Translations under genes and position numbers: made by a program
Shown here: positions 1 to 8,108 of the stretch, piece after piece
How the letters are laid out: each line of letters opens with the position of its first letter
Numbering within the stretch: the first letter of the stretch is position 1
Notes under the pieces: model-generated
Told to the model about the DNA's origin: nothing
The model's database searches: none
What the model saw: only the letters and a program-made list of their open reading frames with translations
Assembly (NCBI GenBank): GCA_014804185.1
Contig: JAAVAG010000162.1
Location: 1 to 18,708, forward strand
Source: Lachnospiraceae bacterium
GTDB taxonomy: Bacteria; Bacillota; Clostridia; Lachnospirales; Lachnospiraceae
Length of the DNA stretch: 18,708 nt
Direction: 5' to 3'

Positions 1-3000
1 CGGAACTGGGCGGGCGGATACAGAGGGCATATGACAAGACAAACGGATATGATTTTGTGTACTACAATCATGTCATCAAACCGGCACTGGTGGGCTTGAC
101 AGGGCCGTGGATTTCCGGGGGGATCGAGTTTAACTGGCCCCAGCATCACAGGCCGACCACGTTCCTGCCGGTGGATTATGAGATCTGTGAGAGTGAGGAC
201 GGAAGCTGCTCTGTGTTGTGCCACGATGTGGATCAGATGTATGGCAGCAAGTGTATAACAAAGATCACACTGCATCCGGGAAAGGCTTATATTGAAATTA
301 CCGGACAGCTTTACAACCGCACGGCGCTTCCCCAGACCTTTTTGTGGTGGGCCAATCCGGCGGTTCCGGTCAACGATCAGACACAGTCGATTTTTCCGCC
401 GGACGTACACGCGGTAATGGATCACGGCAAGCGCGACGTCTCACGGTTTCCCATTGCCACCGGCGTCTACTATAAAAAGGATTACAGCGACGGCGTGGAT
501 ATCTCCCGCTACAAAAATATTCCGGTGCCTACCTCCTATATGGCGGAAAAATCCGAATATGACTTTGTGGGAGGCTATGACTACGGCAGGGAAGCCGGTA
601 TTCTGCATGTGGCGGATCATCACATCTCCCCGGGCAAAAAGCAGTGGACATGGGGATGCGGCGATTTCGGCAGGGCGTGGGACCGGAACCTGACGGACGA
701 GGACGGTCCTTATGTGGAACTGATGACGGGCGTTTACACGGACAATCAGCCTGATTTTGCGTGGTTAAAGCCCTTTGAGGAAAAGACATTCACCCAGTAC
801 TTTATGCCCTATAAGGCTGTTGGGCAGGTGAAAAACGCGACCTCCTCCGCGGCGGTACATCTGTCCCTTTCTGGCGGCAGCGCCAGGGTAATCGTATATG
901 CCACGCAGGTTTATGAAAATGCGCATATTGTGCTGACGGAGTCCGGCGCCGTGCTTCTGGATACGTATGCGAAAATTTCTCCGGTGGATATCTATCGGGC
1001 GGAGGTGGATATCCGGACAGGCAGAACAGGTGCGGGAGAAGTCGTGGAGAAAGACAAAGAAATCAAGGAAGAGGATCTGCATCTGACTGTGTGGGCGGAT
1101 GGCAGGTGTCTGGTGGAGTATCAGCCAAAGCCTCAGGGGATTCCAAGGATGCCGGAGCCTGCGAAAGCGGCAAAGGAGCCGGAGGAGATTCGAACCTGCG
1201 AGGAATTGTACCTGACCGGTCAGCATATCGAACAGTATCGCCACGCCACGTATCTGCCGGATCCTTATTATCTGGAGGGATTAAAGCGGGATCCGGGGGA
1301 TATCCGGATCAACAACGCCTACGGTCTTCTTCTGATGAGACGCGGGCGGGCCGACAGGGCCGAAGAGTACTTCCGAAAGGCGCTGGAGCGGCTGACGGAG
1401 CGAAATCCCAATCCGTATAGCAGTGAATCCTATTACCTGCTGGGACTTGCGCTTCTGCGGCAGGGAAAAGACCGGGAAGCCTACGACGCCTTTTATAAAG
1501 CTGCATGGAGCAATGAGCAGCAGGAAATGTCTTATTATTATCTTGCGGCGCTGAACGCAAAAGCGGACAGAATGGAACAGGCGCTTGCACATGTGGAGAG
1601 GGCGCTGGTAAAAAATGCCCACAATGTCAAGGCGAGAGGGCTGAAAGCCTATCTTTTGCGCAGACTGGGCAGAAGTATGCAGGCGGCCGCATGGGTGGAG
1701 GAAAATCTGGAACTGGATCCCTTTGATTTTCTCTCCGGCAATGAAAAGGTGCTTCTGCAGGGATCGGATGAGGCAGCGCGCCGACGCCTGAATGAGCGGA
1801 TGCGCAATTTCCCGGAAAATTATCTGATGACGGCAAGAGATTACGCGGAGGCGGGGGCCTATGAGGAGGCTGTGGCGCTGCTGGGAGAATGCACGCAGAG
1901 ATATCCGCTGCTGTTTTATTACAGGGCCTGTTATAGAGATCTTTGGGAAAAGAAAACGGGGGTTTCCATGGAGCCGGGGACGGTCAAAAACAAAGAAAAC
2001 GCCGGGCAACTCTCCCGGGAGGTTGAAAAACTGCTGGGAGAAGCGGAGGACTGCGCGCCCGATTATTGTTTCCCCAATAAGTTGGAGGACATAGCGGTGC
2101 TGGAATTTGCTGTTCAAAACGGCTGCCGGGCAAGGGCGGCCTACTATCTGGGCAACCTGTTTTATGATAAGCGGCAGTGGGAGGAGGCGGTGAGACTCTG
2201 GGAGATGTCAGCGGGTGAAGATCCTGATTTCCCCACTGTGCACAGAAATCTGTCCCTGGCTTATTATAATCAGTGCGGGGATGCCGGGCGGGCGCAGAAA
2301 GCCATGGAGAGGGCGTTTTCGCTGAATTCCCAGGACGTCCGTATTTTCCTGGAACTGGATCAGCTTTATAAGAAACTGGGACTGACCTTTGAGCAGCGGC
2401 TGGAAAATTATGAGGCCCACAGGGAACTGATTGGAGACAGGGACGATCTGTATACTGAATATATTACGCTGCTGAATATGACGGGAAACTATGAGAAAGC
2501 ATACGAATGCATGATGGGACACCGTTTCCATCCCTGGGAGGGGGGAGAGGGAAAGATCACCGCACAGTATGTCCTGACGCTCCTGGAGATGGCGGATCGG
2601 GCACAGGCGGAGGGGCGGTTTGCCGATGCGGAAGAGATGCTGCAAAAAGCGCTTGTATACCCCGAAAATCTTGGAGAGGGAAAGCTGGAGGGAACGAAAG
2701 ACAACCATATTTATTACCGCTTGGGACTGGCGCTGGAGGCTCAGGGAAGAGAGGAAGAAGCGAGAGCATGCTTTGAGCGGGCATCCATTGGGACGGATGA
2801 GCCTGCGGGGGCGATGTATTATAACGATCAGCCCGCCGATATGATTTTGTATCAGGGACTTGCATACTTAAAGCTGGGCAGAACCAGAGAGGCGAAATCC
2901 CGGTTTTATCGTCTGATCGACTACGGAGAGCGGCACCTGGAGGATCAGGTCAGGGTGGAATATTTTGCCGTATCGCTTCCGGACTTTTTGATCTTTGATG

Positions 3001-3158
3001 AGGACTATACCCGGAAGAACCGGGCGCACTGTTTTTATCTGATGGCGCTGGGGCATCTGGGACTGGGAGATACGCGGAAAGCGAAAGAATATCTGGCGGA
3101 GGCGCAGGCTGTAGAACCGTCTCATATGATGTGCAGAATCTATGGTATGATGTTCTGA
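1..3158 (+). CDS. DUF5107 domain protein with TPR repeats (5'-truncated)
   Basis: The frame is open from the left edge (first whole codon at base 3), so the GTG at 57 is only an internal codon and the true start lies outside the window; about 1,050 residues are visible. The first 330 or so residues resemble the DUF5107 beta-sandwich module, rich in aromatics, with the family-typical stretch GPWISGGIEFNWPQHHRPTT near the visible N-terminus. From about residue 410 to the end it is a chain of tetratricopeptide-like helical repeats (alternating G/A/Y/L/A pattern, for example near bases 1300-1650, 2130-2360 and 2700-2900). The C-terminal part carries the stretch WEGGEGK (about base 2540) and, further on, YYNDQPAD (about base 2820), both typical of full-length family members. 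No signal peptide can be judged because the N-terminus is missing. Function is not established; by fold resemblance to mutarotase-like sugar-binding domains a role in carbohydrate recognition or hydrolysis is possible (inference). A terminator follows. Confidence 0.85.
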   Translation, partial: ELGGRIQRAYDKTNGYDFVYYNHVIKPALVGLTGPWISGGIEFNWPQHHRPTTFLPVDYEICESEDGSCSVLCHDVDQMYGSKCITKITLHPGKAYIEITGQLYNRTALPQTFLWWANPAVPVNDQTQSIFPPDVHAVMDHGKRDVSRFPIATGVYYKKDYSDGVDISRYKNIPVPTSYMAEKSEYDFVGGYDYGREAGILHVADHHISPGKKQWTWGCGDFGRAWDRNLTDEDGPYVELMTGVYTDNQPDFAWLKPFEEKTFTQYFMPYKAVGQVKNATSSAAVHLSLSGGSARVIVYATQVYENAHIVLTESGAVLLDTYAKISPVDIYRAEVDIRTGRTGAGEVVEKDKEIKEEDLHLTVWADGRCLVEYQPKPQGIPRMPEPAKAAKEPEEIRTCEELYLTGQHIEQYRHATYLPDPYYLEGLKRDPGDIRINNAYGLLLMRRGRADRAEEYFRKALERLTERNPNPYSSESYYLLGLALLRQGKDREAYDAFYKAAWSNEQQEMSYYYLAALNAKADRMEQALAHVERALVKNAHNVKARGLKAYLLRRLGRSMQAAAWVEENLELDPFDFLSGNEKVLLQGSDEAARRRLNERMRNFPENYLMTARDYAEAGAYEEAVALLGECTQRYPLLFYYRACYRDLWEKKTGVSMEPGTVKNKENAGQLSREVEKLLGEAEDCAPDYCFPNKLEDIAVLEFAVQNGCRARAAYYLGNLFYDKRQWEEAVRLWEMSAGEDPDFPTVHRNLSLAYYNQCGDAGRAQKAMERAFSLNSQDVRIFLELDQLYKKLGLTFEQRLENYEAHRELIGDRDDLYTEYITLLNMTGNYEKAYECMMGHRFHPWEGGEGKITAQYVLTLLEMADRAQAEGRFADAEEMLQKALVYPENLGEGKLEGTKDNHIYYRLGLALEAQGREEEARACFERASIGTDEPAGAMYYNDQPADMILYQGLAYLKLGRTREAKSRFYRLIDYGERHLEDQVRVEYFAVSLPDFLIFDEDYTRKNRAHCFYLMALGHLGLGDTRKAKEYLAEAQAVEPSHMMCRIYGMMF

Positions 3159-3198
3159 ACCCAAGGTATCGAAACATTATCCCATGGGAAAATGTGCG

Positions 3199-3228
3199 GC
3201 GGCAGGTGAAATACCTGCCGCTGTTTTT
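3199..3228 (+). terminator. Rho-independent terminator after the DUF5107 gene
   Basis: Perfect 9-bp stem GCGGCAGGT / ACCTGCCGC (3199-3207 with 3213-3221), 5-nt loop GAAAT, followed by TGTTTTT. It sits 40 nt after the stop codon and separates the DUF5107 gene from the MATE gene. Confidence 0.88.
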
Positions 3229-3248
3229 GCGCTGTGCGCCGTGAGCTA

Positions 3249-3277
3249 TTGAGAAAACGGATTTTTTATGCTAAGAT
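3249..3277 (+). promoter_or_regulatory. Predicted sigma-A promoter of the MATE/oxidoreductase operon
   Basis: TTGAGA (3249-3254), 17-nt spacer, TAAGAT (3272-3277); the -35 matches 5 of 6 and the -10 matches 4 of 6 consensus bases. It lies just downstream of the terminator and about 30 nt upstream of the MATE start. No other promoter-like site is evident before the next three genes, so it may drive all four. A ribosome binding site AGGGAGG (about 3295-3301) precedes the ATG at 3308 with suitable spacing. Confidence 0.6.
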
Positions 3278-3307
3278 TGTTTTGTAATCTATAAAGGGAG
3301 GAACAGA

Positions 3308-4654
3308 ATGAACAGAGATTTGACGGAGGGGGAGCCGCAAAAGGTACTATGGCAGTTTTGCATGCCGCTCTTCGGGAGTATCATTTTTCAGCAGCTGTAT
3401 AATATTGCGGACAGCTTTGTGGTAGGAAAATTTGTGGGTGAAAAAGCACTGGCGGCGGTTGGCAACAGCTATGAGGTCACGCTGATCTTTATTGCTTTTG
3501 CGTTCGGGTGCAATATCGGCGGTTCCGTGGTGGTATCCAGGCTGTTCGGCACCAGGGCTTACGGGGAGATGAAGACGGCGGTTTATACTTCACTGATCGC
3601 CACGGGTGCTTTGTGTGCCGTGCTTATGATGGCGGGGATATTTGGGAGCGGATGGCTGCTGGAACTGATCCGCACACCGCCGGAAGTGCTGGCGGATTCC
3701 AGGCTGTATCTGGACATCTATGTCTGGGGGCTGCCGTTTCTGTTTCTGTACAATGTATCCACGGGCATTTTTTCCGCGCTGGGGGATTCCAAAACGCCGT
3801 TTTATTTTCTGGCCGCCTCGTCTCTTGCAAATATCGGTATGGATGTACTGTTTGTAAAGGGATTTCAGATGGAGGTTGCAGGCGTGGCATGGGCTACGTT
3901 TCTCTGTCAGGGAGTCAGTTGTCTGTTGGCGGTGGGGGTGGTGCTGCACCGCCTTGCCGGTATTCATGTGGAGGAAAAGGTGAAAATATTTTCCTGGAGG
4001 CTGCTTGGCAGGATTGCGGTGATCGCAGTTCCCAGTATTTTACAGCAGAGCTTTATCTCAATCGGGAATATAATTATACAGGGCGCCATCAACGGATTCG
4101 GACCCAGTGTTATGGCGGGGTATTCCGCGGCGGTAAAGCTGAACAATCTGGTGATCACATCGCTTACGACGCTGGGGAACGGTATTTCCAATTTTACGGC
4201 TCAGAATATCGGCGCCAATAAGATGCCGCGCGTGCGGCAGGGATTCCGGGCAGGGCTGAAGCTTGTGTGGATACTTTGCGTGCCGATTGTACTGCTTTAT
4301 TTTCTGGCGGGCAGATATCTGGTCTATCTTTTTATGGAAGATATCACGGGGGAGGCCATTGAAACAGGAGTCCTGTTTTTGCGTATTTTGTCCCCTTTCT
4401 ATTTTCTTATAGCGGTGAAGCTGGCTGCGGACGGTGTGCTCCGTGGAGCGGGACTGATGGGACGATTTATGGTGGCGACATTTACGGATCTGATTCTCAG
4501 GGTGGTTCTGGCCCTGGTGTTGTCTGTTCCGTTTCAGTCTGTAGGCATATGGTGCGCATGGCCTGCGGGATGGGTGATCGGGATGATTTTGTCAATTGTT
4601 TTTTATTGTCGGGGACCTTTTCAGGCGGAGTCGTCCGCTGGCGCACAAAACTGA
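3308..4654 (+). CDS. MATE family efflux transporter
   Basis: 448-aa polytopic inner-membrane protein, the usual length for the multi-antimicrobial extrusion (MATE) family, with about 12 hydrophobic segments. The N-terminal half shows family-typical features: PLFGSIIFQQLYNIADSFVVG (helix 1, residues about 20-40), LAAVGNSYEV (about 48-57) and a FSALGDSKTPF turn (about 152-162). The second half repeats the pattern (AAVKLNNLVI, GNGISNFTAQNIGA). MATE proteins export cationic drugs, toxins or metabolites using Na+ or H+ gradients; the substrate here cannot be told from sequence. It is first in a likely operon, 28 nt upstream of the GlpA-like gene, which may hint at export or redox stress rather than drug resistance, but that is inference. 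The ATG at 3308 is supported by a good Shine-Dalgarno sequence. Confidence 0.93.
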   Translation: MNRDLTEGEPQKVLWQFCMPLFGSIIFQQLYNIADSFVVGKFVGEKALAAVGNSYEVTLIFIAFAFGCNIGGSVVVSRLFGTRAYGEMKTAVYTSLIATGALCAVLMMAGIFGSGWLLELIRTPPEVLADSRLYLDIYVWGLPFLFLYNVSTGIFSALGDSKTPFYFLAASSLANIGMDVLFVKGFQMEVAGVAWATFLCQGVSCLLAVGVVLHRLAGIHVEEKVKIFSWRLLGRIAVIAVPSILQQSFISIGNIIIQGAINGFGPSVMAGYSAAVKLNNLVITSLTTLGNGISNFTAQNIGANKMPRVRQGFRAGLKLVWILCVPIVLLYFLAGRYLVYLFMEDITGEAIETGVLFLRILSPFYFLIAVKLAADGVLRGAGLMGRFMVATFTDLILRVVLALVLSVPFQSVGIWCAWPAGWVIGMILSIVFYCRGPFQAESSAGAQN

Positions 4655-4682
4655 AAATATTTTGTCAGGCTGGAGGTAGATT

Positions 4683-6131
4683 ATGGATCTGCAGGAGTAT
4701 GATGTACTGATTATCGGAGCCGGTGTGTCCGGCAGCGCCATCGCGCGGGAACTTGCCAGGCGTGAGCGCAGAATCGCGGTGCTGGAGAGGGAGAGCGATG
4801 TCTGCGAGGGAACGTCCAAGGCGAACAGCGGAATTGTACATGCGGGGTATGACGCTCAGCCGGGATCGCTGAAAGCAAGGCTGAACGTGCAGGGAAACCG
4901 TATGATGAAAGCGCTCTCGGAGGAACTGGATTTTCCGTTCCGGCAGAACGGTTCCCTGGTAGTGGGGTTCGGGGAAGAGAGTCTGGAGAAACTGCGGGAA
5001 CTATATGAGCGAGGGAGAAAGAACGGTGTGGAAAGGCTGCGGATTCTGGACTCCGATGAAGCCCGCAGGCTGGAACCTGCCCTTTCCCGGGACGTATATG
5101 CGGCTCTCTATGCGCCTGCGGGCGGAATCGTCTGTCCCTTTGGCATGAATATAGCGATGGCGGAAAATGCCGCGGAAAACGGAGTTGTTTTTTATCTGCA
5201 TACAGAGGTGAAGAATATCACGCGCACGGAGGAGGGATATCTGGTCACGGCAGGAGACAGGCTGTTTCGTGCGCCTGTGGTCGTAAACGCTGCCGGTGTG
5301 TATGCGGATGTCATACACAATATGGTCAGTGAAAGAAAGCTGAAAATTATGCCCCGGCGGGGAGAGTACTGTCTGATGGACAAAGAGGCCGGAGCCATGC
5401 TGAAACATACGGTATTTCAGCTGCCTACGGAAAAAGGAAAGGGCATTCTGGTGACGCCCACGGTGCACGGCAATCTTCTGGCGGGACCCAATGCGGAGGA
5501 TATAGCGGATAAGGAGGGAACGGAAACCACTTCAGCGGGAATCAGTCAGGTGCTGGGGACGGCGGCAAAGAGTATGGAGGAGTTTCCGCGCAGCCAGGTG
5601 ATCACGTCATTTGCGGGACTGCGGGCGGTGGAAGAGAGCGGTGATTTTGTCATAGGAGAAGCGGAGGATGCGCCGGGATTTTTTGACGTGGCAGGCATCG
5701 CGTCGCCGGGACTTACCAGCGCACCTGCCATCGGCGTATATGTGGCCGGGTTGATTCAGGAGCGTTTTCCCGCGCCGGAGAAAGAACATTTCAAAGCGGT
5801 CAGAAAAGGTATCCCTAACATGGCGCAGGCCGGCGGAGAGGAGAGACGGAGGCTGATTGCCTCAGATCCGGCCTATGCCAATGTGGTGTGCCGTTGCGAA
5901 CTGGTGACGGAGGGAGAAATTTTAAGCGCCATTCACAGACCGCTTGGAGCTACGACGCTGGACGGGATAAAGCGCAGGACAAGAGCGGGTATGGGGCGGT
6001 GCCAGGCAGGTTTTTGTTCTCCGAAGGTCGTGGAGATCCTGGCCAGGGAACTGCACACAGATATGGGCGATATCACAAAGTCCGGCGGGAAGTCTGTTGT
6101 TTTGACCGGATGCAATAAGGAGAGAGACTGA
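4683..6131 (+). CDS. GlpA-like FAD-dependent dehydrogenase with C-terminal [2Fe-2S] domain
   Basis: 482-aa oxidoreductase of the anaerobic glycerol-3-phosphate dehydrogenase subunit A / DAO family. The N-terminal FAD dinucleotide-binding motif is GAGVSG (residues 12-17), followed by the family stretch TSKANSGIVHAGYD around residue 45. The C-terminal BFD-like domain has four cysteines in the expected pattern: CRC (C403, C405) and CQAGFC (C440, C445) after an RTRAGMGR motif, which should ligate a [2Fe-2S] cluster. The family oxidises glycerol 3-phosphate or a related 2-hydroxyacid to the keto form and passes electrons through FAD to partner subunits. The next gene starts at the base after this stop codon, implying a complex with it and with the DUF1667 protein. 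No glycerol kinase or facilitator gene is visible nearby, so the substrate is unproven. Shine-Dalgarno TGGAGG lies 6 nt before the ATG. Confidence 0.85.
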   Translation: MDLQEYDVLIIGAGVSGSAIARELARRERRIAVLERESDVCEGTSKANSGIVHAGYDAQPGSLKARLNVQGNRMMKALSEELDFPFRQNGSLVVGFGEESLEKLRELYERGRKNGVERLRILDSDEARRLEPALSRDVYAALYAPAGGIVCPFGMNIAMAENAAENGVVFYLHTEVKNITRTEEGYLVTAGDRLFRAPVVVNAAGVYADVIHNMVSERKLKIMPRRGEYCLMDKEAGAMLKHTVFQLPTEKGKGILVTPTVHGNLLAGPNAEDIADKEGTETTSAGISQVLGTAAKSMEEFPRSQVITSFAGLRAVEESGDFVIGEAEDAPGFFDVAGIASPGLTSAPAIGVYVAGLIQERFPAPEKEHFKAVRKGIPNMAQAGGEERRRLIASDPAYANVVCRCELVTEGEILSAIHRPLGATTLDGIKRRTRAGMGRCQAGFCSPKVVEILARELHTDMGDITKSGGKSVVLTGCNKERD

Positions 6132-7490
6132 ATGGGAAACGCAGAGGAGAGAAGACAGGATATTTTGATTATTGGCGGCGGACCGGCAGGACTGGCGGCT
6201 GCGCTTTCTGCCAGAGAGGCAGGCGCGGAACGCGTGCTGATTCTGGAGCGGGACAGGGAACTTGGGGGGATTTTAAACCAATGTATTCACAACGGATTCG
6301 GACTCCATACGTTCCGGGAGGAATTGACGGGACCTGAGTATGCGGCCCGCTTTACGGAACGAGTCCTGCGGGAGAACATCCCTTTCCTGACGGATACTAT
6401 TGTGGTCGGAGTCGAGAGAATGGAAAACGGCAGGAAGCTGGTTACCGCCATGAACCGGGAGAGAGGGATGTTTGAAATAGAGGCCGAAGCGGTGATCCTG
6501 GCCATGGGATGCAGGGAACGGCCCAGAGGGGCGCTGAATATCCCGGGGTTTCGTCCGGTGGGTATTTACTCTGCGGGAACAGCCCAGCGCTATGTGAATA
6601 TTCAGGGGCGTATGCCGGGCCGGGAGGTTGTGGTCCTCGGCTCGGGAGATATCGGGCTGATTATGGCCAGAAGGATGACACTGGAAGGGGCAAAGGTAAA
6701 GGCGGTGGCGGAACTGATGCCCTATTCGGGAGGACTGCGGCGCAATATCGTCCAGTGCCTCGAAGATTTTGGAATTCCTCTGAAACTAAGTCATACGGTG
6801 GTGCACATCAGCGGCAGAGAGCGTGTGAGCGGCGTCACGCTGGCCCGGGTGGATGAGAACAGAAGACCCATTGCAGGGACGGAGGAGTATATTTCTTGCG
6901 ACACACTGCTGCTCTCCTGCGGTCTGGTGCCGGAAAACGAACTTTCCCGCTCCCTGGGCGTAACTATCAATCCGGTGACCTCGGGACCGTTTGTAAATGA
7001 GAGTCTGGAAACCAATATACCTGGAGTATTTGCCTGCGGGAATGTGCTTCATGTGCATGACCTGGTTGATTATGTGTCGGAGGAGGCGGCAGCGGCCGGA
7101 AAACATGCGGCGGCTTATGTCAGGGCGCGGGAGCGCAAAGAAAATGCCGTGGGAGGAGCGGATGCATCTGCCGGGATCAGGCTGAGAGCCGGGCGGGGAA
7201 TCCGCTATACGGTGCCCTGCGCACTGCGTCTGTCCCATTTGGAGGAAAGCCAGCTGATCCGTTTCCGCGTAGATGATGTATACAGAGAGGTATCTCTGTG
7301 CGTTTATTTCAACGACACACGGGTGGAGAGCCGGAAAAAAAGAGTGATGGCGCCGGGGGAGATGGAACAGATCCGGCTGAAAAAGGAACAGATGGAGTCC
7401 TTTCATGACCTGCATACGATTACCTTGTGTATTGAAACGGAAAAAGACGGCGGAAAGGAGGCGGATGCATCATGGATGAAAGAGAACTGA
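6132..7490 (+). CDS. FAD/NAD(P)-dependent oxidoreductase, partner of the GlpA-like protein
   Basis: 452-aa pyridine nucleotide-disulfide oxidoreductase-like flavoprotein. It has an N-terminal FAD motif GGGPAG (residues 15-20), then GGILNQCIHNGFG with C51 (45-57), a second nucleotide-binding motif GSGDIG in the middle (about residue 175), and a C-terminal flavin-contacting ACGNV element (about residue 302). The final 100 residues extend past the usual flavoprotein core. The ATG directly abuts the TGA of the upstream gene, and the end overlaps the DUF1667 gene by 19 nt, so the three are probably translationally coupled and form one enzyme complex. In clostridia this trio accompanies glycerol-3-phosphate oxidation; here the likely role is electron transfer between the GlpA-like subunit and NAD(P) or another carrier (inference). 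Confidence 0.82.
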   Translation: MGNAEERRQDILIIGGGPAGLAAALSAREAGAERVLILERDRELGGILNQCIHNGFGLHTFREELTGPEYAARFTERVLRENIPFLTDTIVVGVERMENGRKLVTAMNRERGMFEIEAEAVILAMGCRERPRGALNIPGFRPVGIYSAGTAQRYVNIQGRMPGREVVVLGSGDIGLIMARRMTLEGAKVKAVAELMPYSGGLRRNIVQCLEDFGIPLKLSHTVVHISGRERVSGVTLARVDENRRPIAGTEEYISCDTLLLSCGLVPENELSRSLGVTINPVTSGPFVNESLETNIPGVFACGNVLHVHDLVDYVSEEAAAAGKHAAAYVRARERKENAVGGADASAGIRLRAGRGIRYTVPCALRLSHLEESQLIRFRVDDVYREVSLCVYFNDTRVESRKKRVMAPGEMEQIRLKKEQMESFHDLHTITLCIETEKDGGKEADASWMKEN

Positions 7491-7831
7491 TCTGTATCAA
7501 TTGTCCGCTTGGCTGCGTGCTGACCGTAAATACGGATAAAGAAGGCACCGTTTCTGTCAGCGGAAATACCTGTCCGCGGGGGGAAGCATACGGGCGGACG
7601 GAAGTGACGGACCCAAGGCGCACAGTTACTTCCACAGTGCGGATACAGGGAGAGCGGGAACGGGTGCTGCCTGTAAAGACCGCAGCCGCGATTCCAAAGG
7701 GAAAGATCATGGAGTGCGTGGAAGAGCTGGGGACCATAGCGGTAAAGCTGCCGGTAACAGCCGGCGATGTGATTGTGAAAGATATAGTGGGTACCGGGAT
7801 CCCGGTGATTGCCACAAAGAGTTTTGAATAG
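7472..7831 (+). CDS. DUF1667 domain protein (Cys-rich partner subunit)
   Basis: 119-aa protein with a metal-binding-like cysteine set: C8-x2-C11-x3-C15 and C34 in CPRGEAYG, followed by a TDPRRTVTSTVRI stretch; this is the DUF1667 signature and the usual length. Its ATG at 7472 lies within the end of the upstream oxidoreductase gene (19-nt overlap) with an AAAGGAG ribosome binding site about 12 nt before. DUF1667 genes occur next to GlpA/GlpB-like flavoproteins in anaerobic Firmicutes and the protein is thought to be an Fe-S or Zn subunit of that complex; its exact role is not established. It closes the operon, as a strong terminator follows. Confidence 0.87.
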   Translation: MDERELICINCPLGCVLTVNTDKEGTVSVSGNTCPRGEAYGRTEVTDPRRTVTSTVRIQGERERVLPVKTAAAIPKGKIMECVEELGTIAVKLPVTAGDVIVKDIVGTGIPVIATKSFE

Positions 7832-7838
7832 GAATCCC

Positions 7839-7902
7839 AAAACAGTTTCTTTTTGATGAAAATTCTCCACAGCGGGGATGATCAGAAAGAAACTGTTTTT
7901 TT
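7839..7902 (+). terminator. Long-stem Rho-independent terminator after the oxidoreductase operon
   Basis: Arms 7839-7857 and 7881-7899 pair over 19 positions with a single U-G wobble (outer core AAAACAGTTTCTTT / AAAGAAACTGTTTT). The 23-nt loop may itself fold through CTCC/GGGG. The 3' arm runs into seven T residues (7896-7902). The stem starts 7 nt after the DUF1667 stop codon, and its left arm begins with an A-run, so it could also act on transcripts from the opposite strand. Confidence 0.92.
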
Positions 7903-7922
7903 GTACGCGGAAACAGAATAAA

Positions 7923-7936
7923 ATGTATAGTTACAT
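7923..7936. promoter_or_regulatory. Candidate upstream operator (palindrome 1)
   Basis: ATGTATAGTTACAT: 5-nt arms ATGTA/TACAT around TAGT. Its inner 12 bases match those of the palindrome at 8055-8068 at 11 of 12 positions (TGTA[T/A]AGTTACA). Centre-to-centre distance between the two is 132 bp, with the promoter between them. Likely binding site of a dimeric repressor; the LacI-family protein encoded downstream is the obvious candidate (inference). Confidence 0.45.
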
Positions 7937-8015
7937 CAAATAATAAAACAGTGTGAAATATTACCAAATAGAAATGGCATAAATTATTGAAATATACAAA
8001 AATGTAAAAATATTG

Positions 8016-8043
8016 TTGACTTTAAAGCAGTATATGATACTAT
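8016..8043 (+). promoter_or_regulatory. Predicted promoter of the sugar ABC / GH130 operon
   Basis: TTGACT (8016-8021), 16-nt spacer, TACTAT (8038-8043), preceded by A/T-rich DNA. The -35 matches 5 of 6 and the -10 matches 4 of 6 consensus bases; TATATA at 8041 is an alternative -10 with a 19-nt spacer. Transcription would start near 8050, immediately before the palindrome at 8055-8068. Confidence 0.55.
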
Positions 8044-8054
8044 ATAAACAGAAA

Positions 8055-8068
8055 TTGTAAAGTTACAA
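8055..8068. promoter_or_regulatory. Candidate operator at the transcription start (palindrome 2)
   Basis: TTGTAA-AG-TTACAA, a perfect 6-bp inverted repeat with a 2-nt centre, located 12 nt after the predicted -10. A repressor bound here would block initiation or early elongation. It resembles LacI-family operators in size and symmetry but has AG rather than CG at the centre. A second copy lies at 7923-7936. Confidence 0.55.
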
Positions 8069-8108
8069 AACGGGTAAAGCAGAAAGGAAAGACAGGAGGA
8101 AGCAAGTG

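Larger units (their letters stand above)
7903..8105. promoter_or_regulatory. AT-rich regulatory region upstream of the sugar ABC operon
   Basis: A gene-free, AT-rich stretch of about 200 nt, in contrast to the GC-richer genes on both sides. It holds a promoter and two near-identical palindromes (listed separately) and A/T tracts upstream of the -35 (about 7940-8012) that could serve as an UP element. No ORF, tRNA or riboswitch-like structure was recognised in it. Confidence 0.65.

Noticed and set aside
57..59. GTG as the start of the DUF5107 protein
   Set aside because: The frame stays open upstream to the window edge and encodes family-like residues (ELGGRIQRAYDKTNGYDF), so the gene begins outside the window.
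1281..2117. Long open frame on the minus strand within the DUF5107 gene
   Set aside because: It lies wholly antisense to a clear coding sequence, has no ribosome binding site and its residues show no recognisable domain; a shadow of the GC-rich codon pattern.
8055..8068. Catabolite control (cre) site
   Set aside because: The spacing differs: cre is a 14-bp TGNNANCGNTNNCA-type element with central CG, while here TGTAA/TTACA flank only AG.
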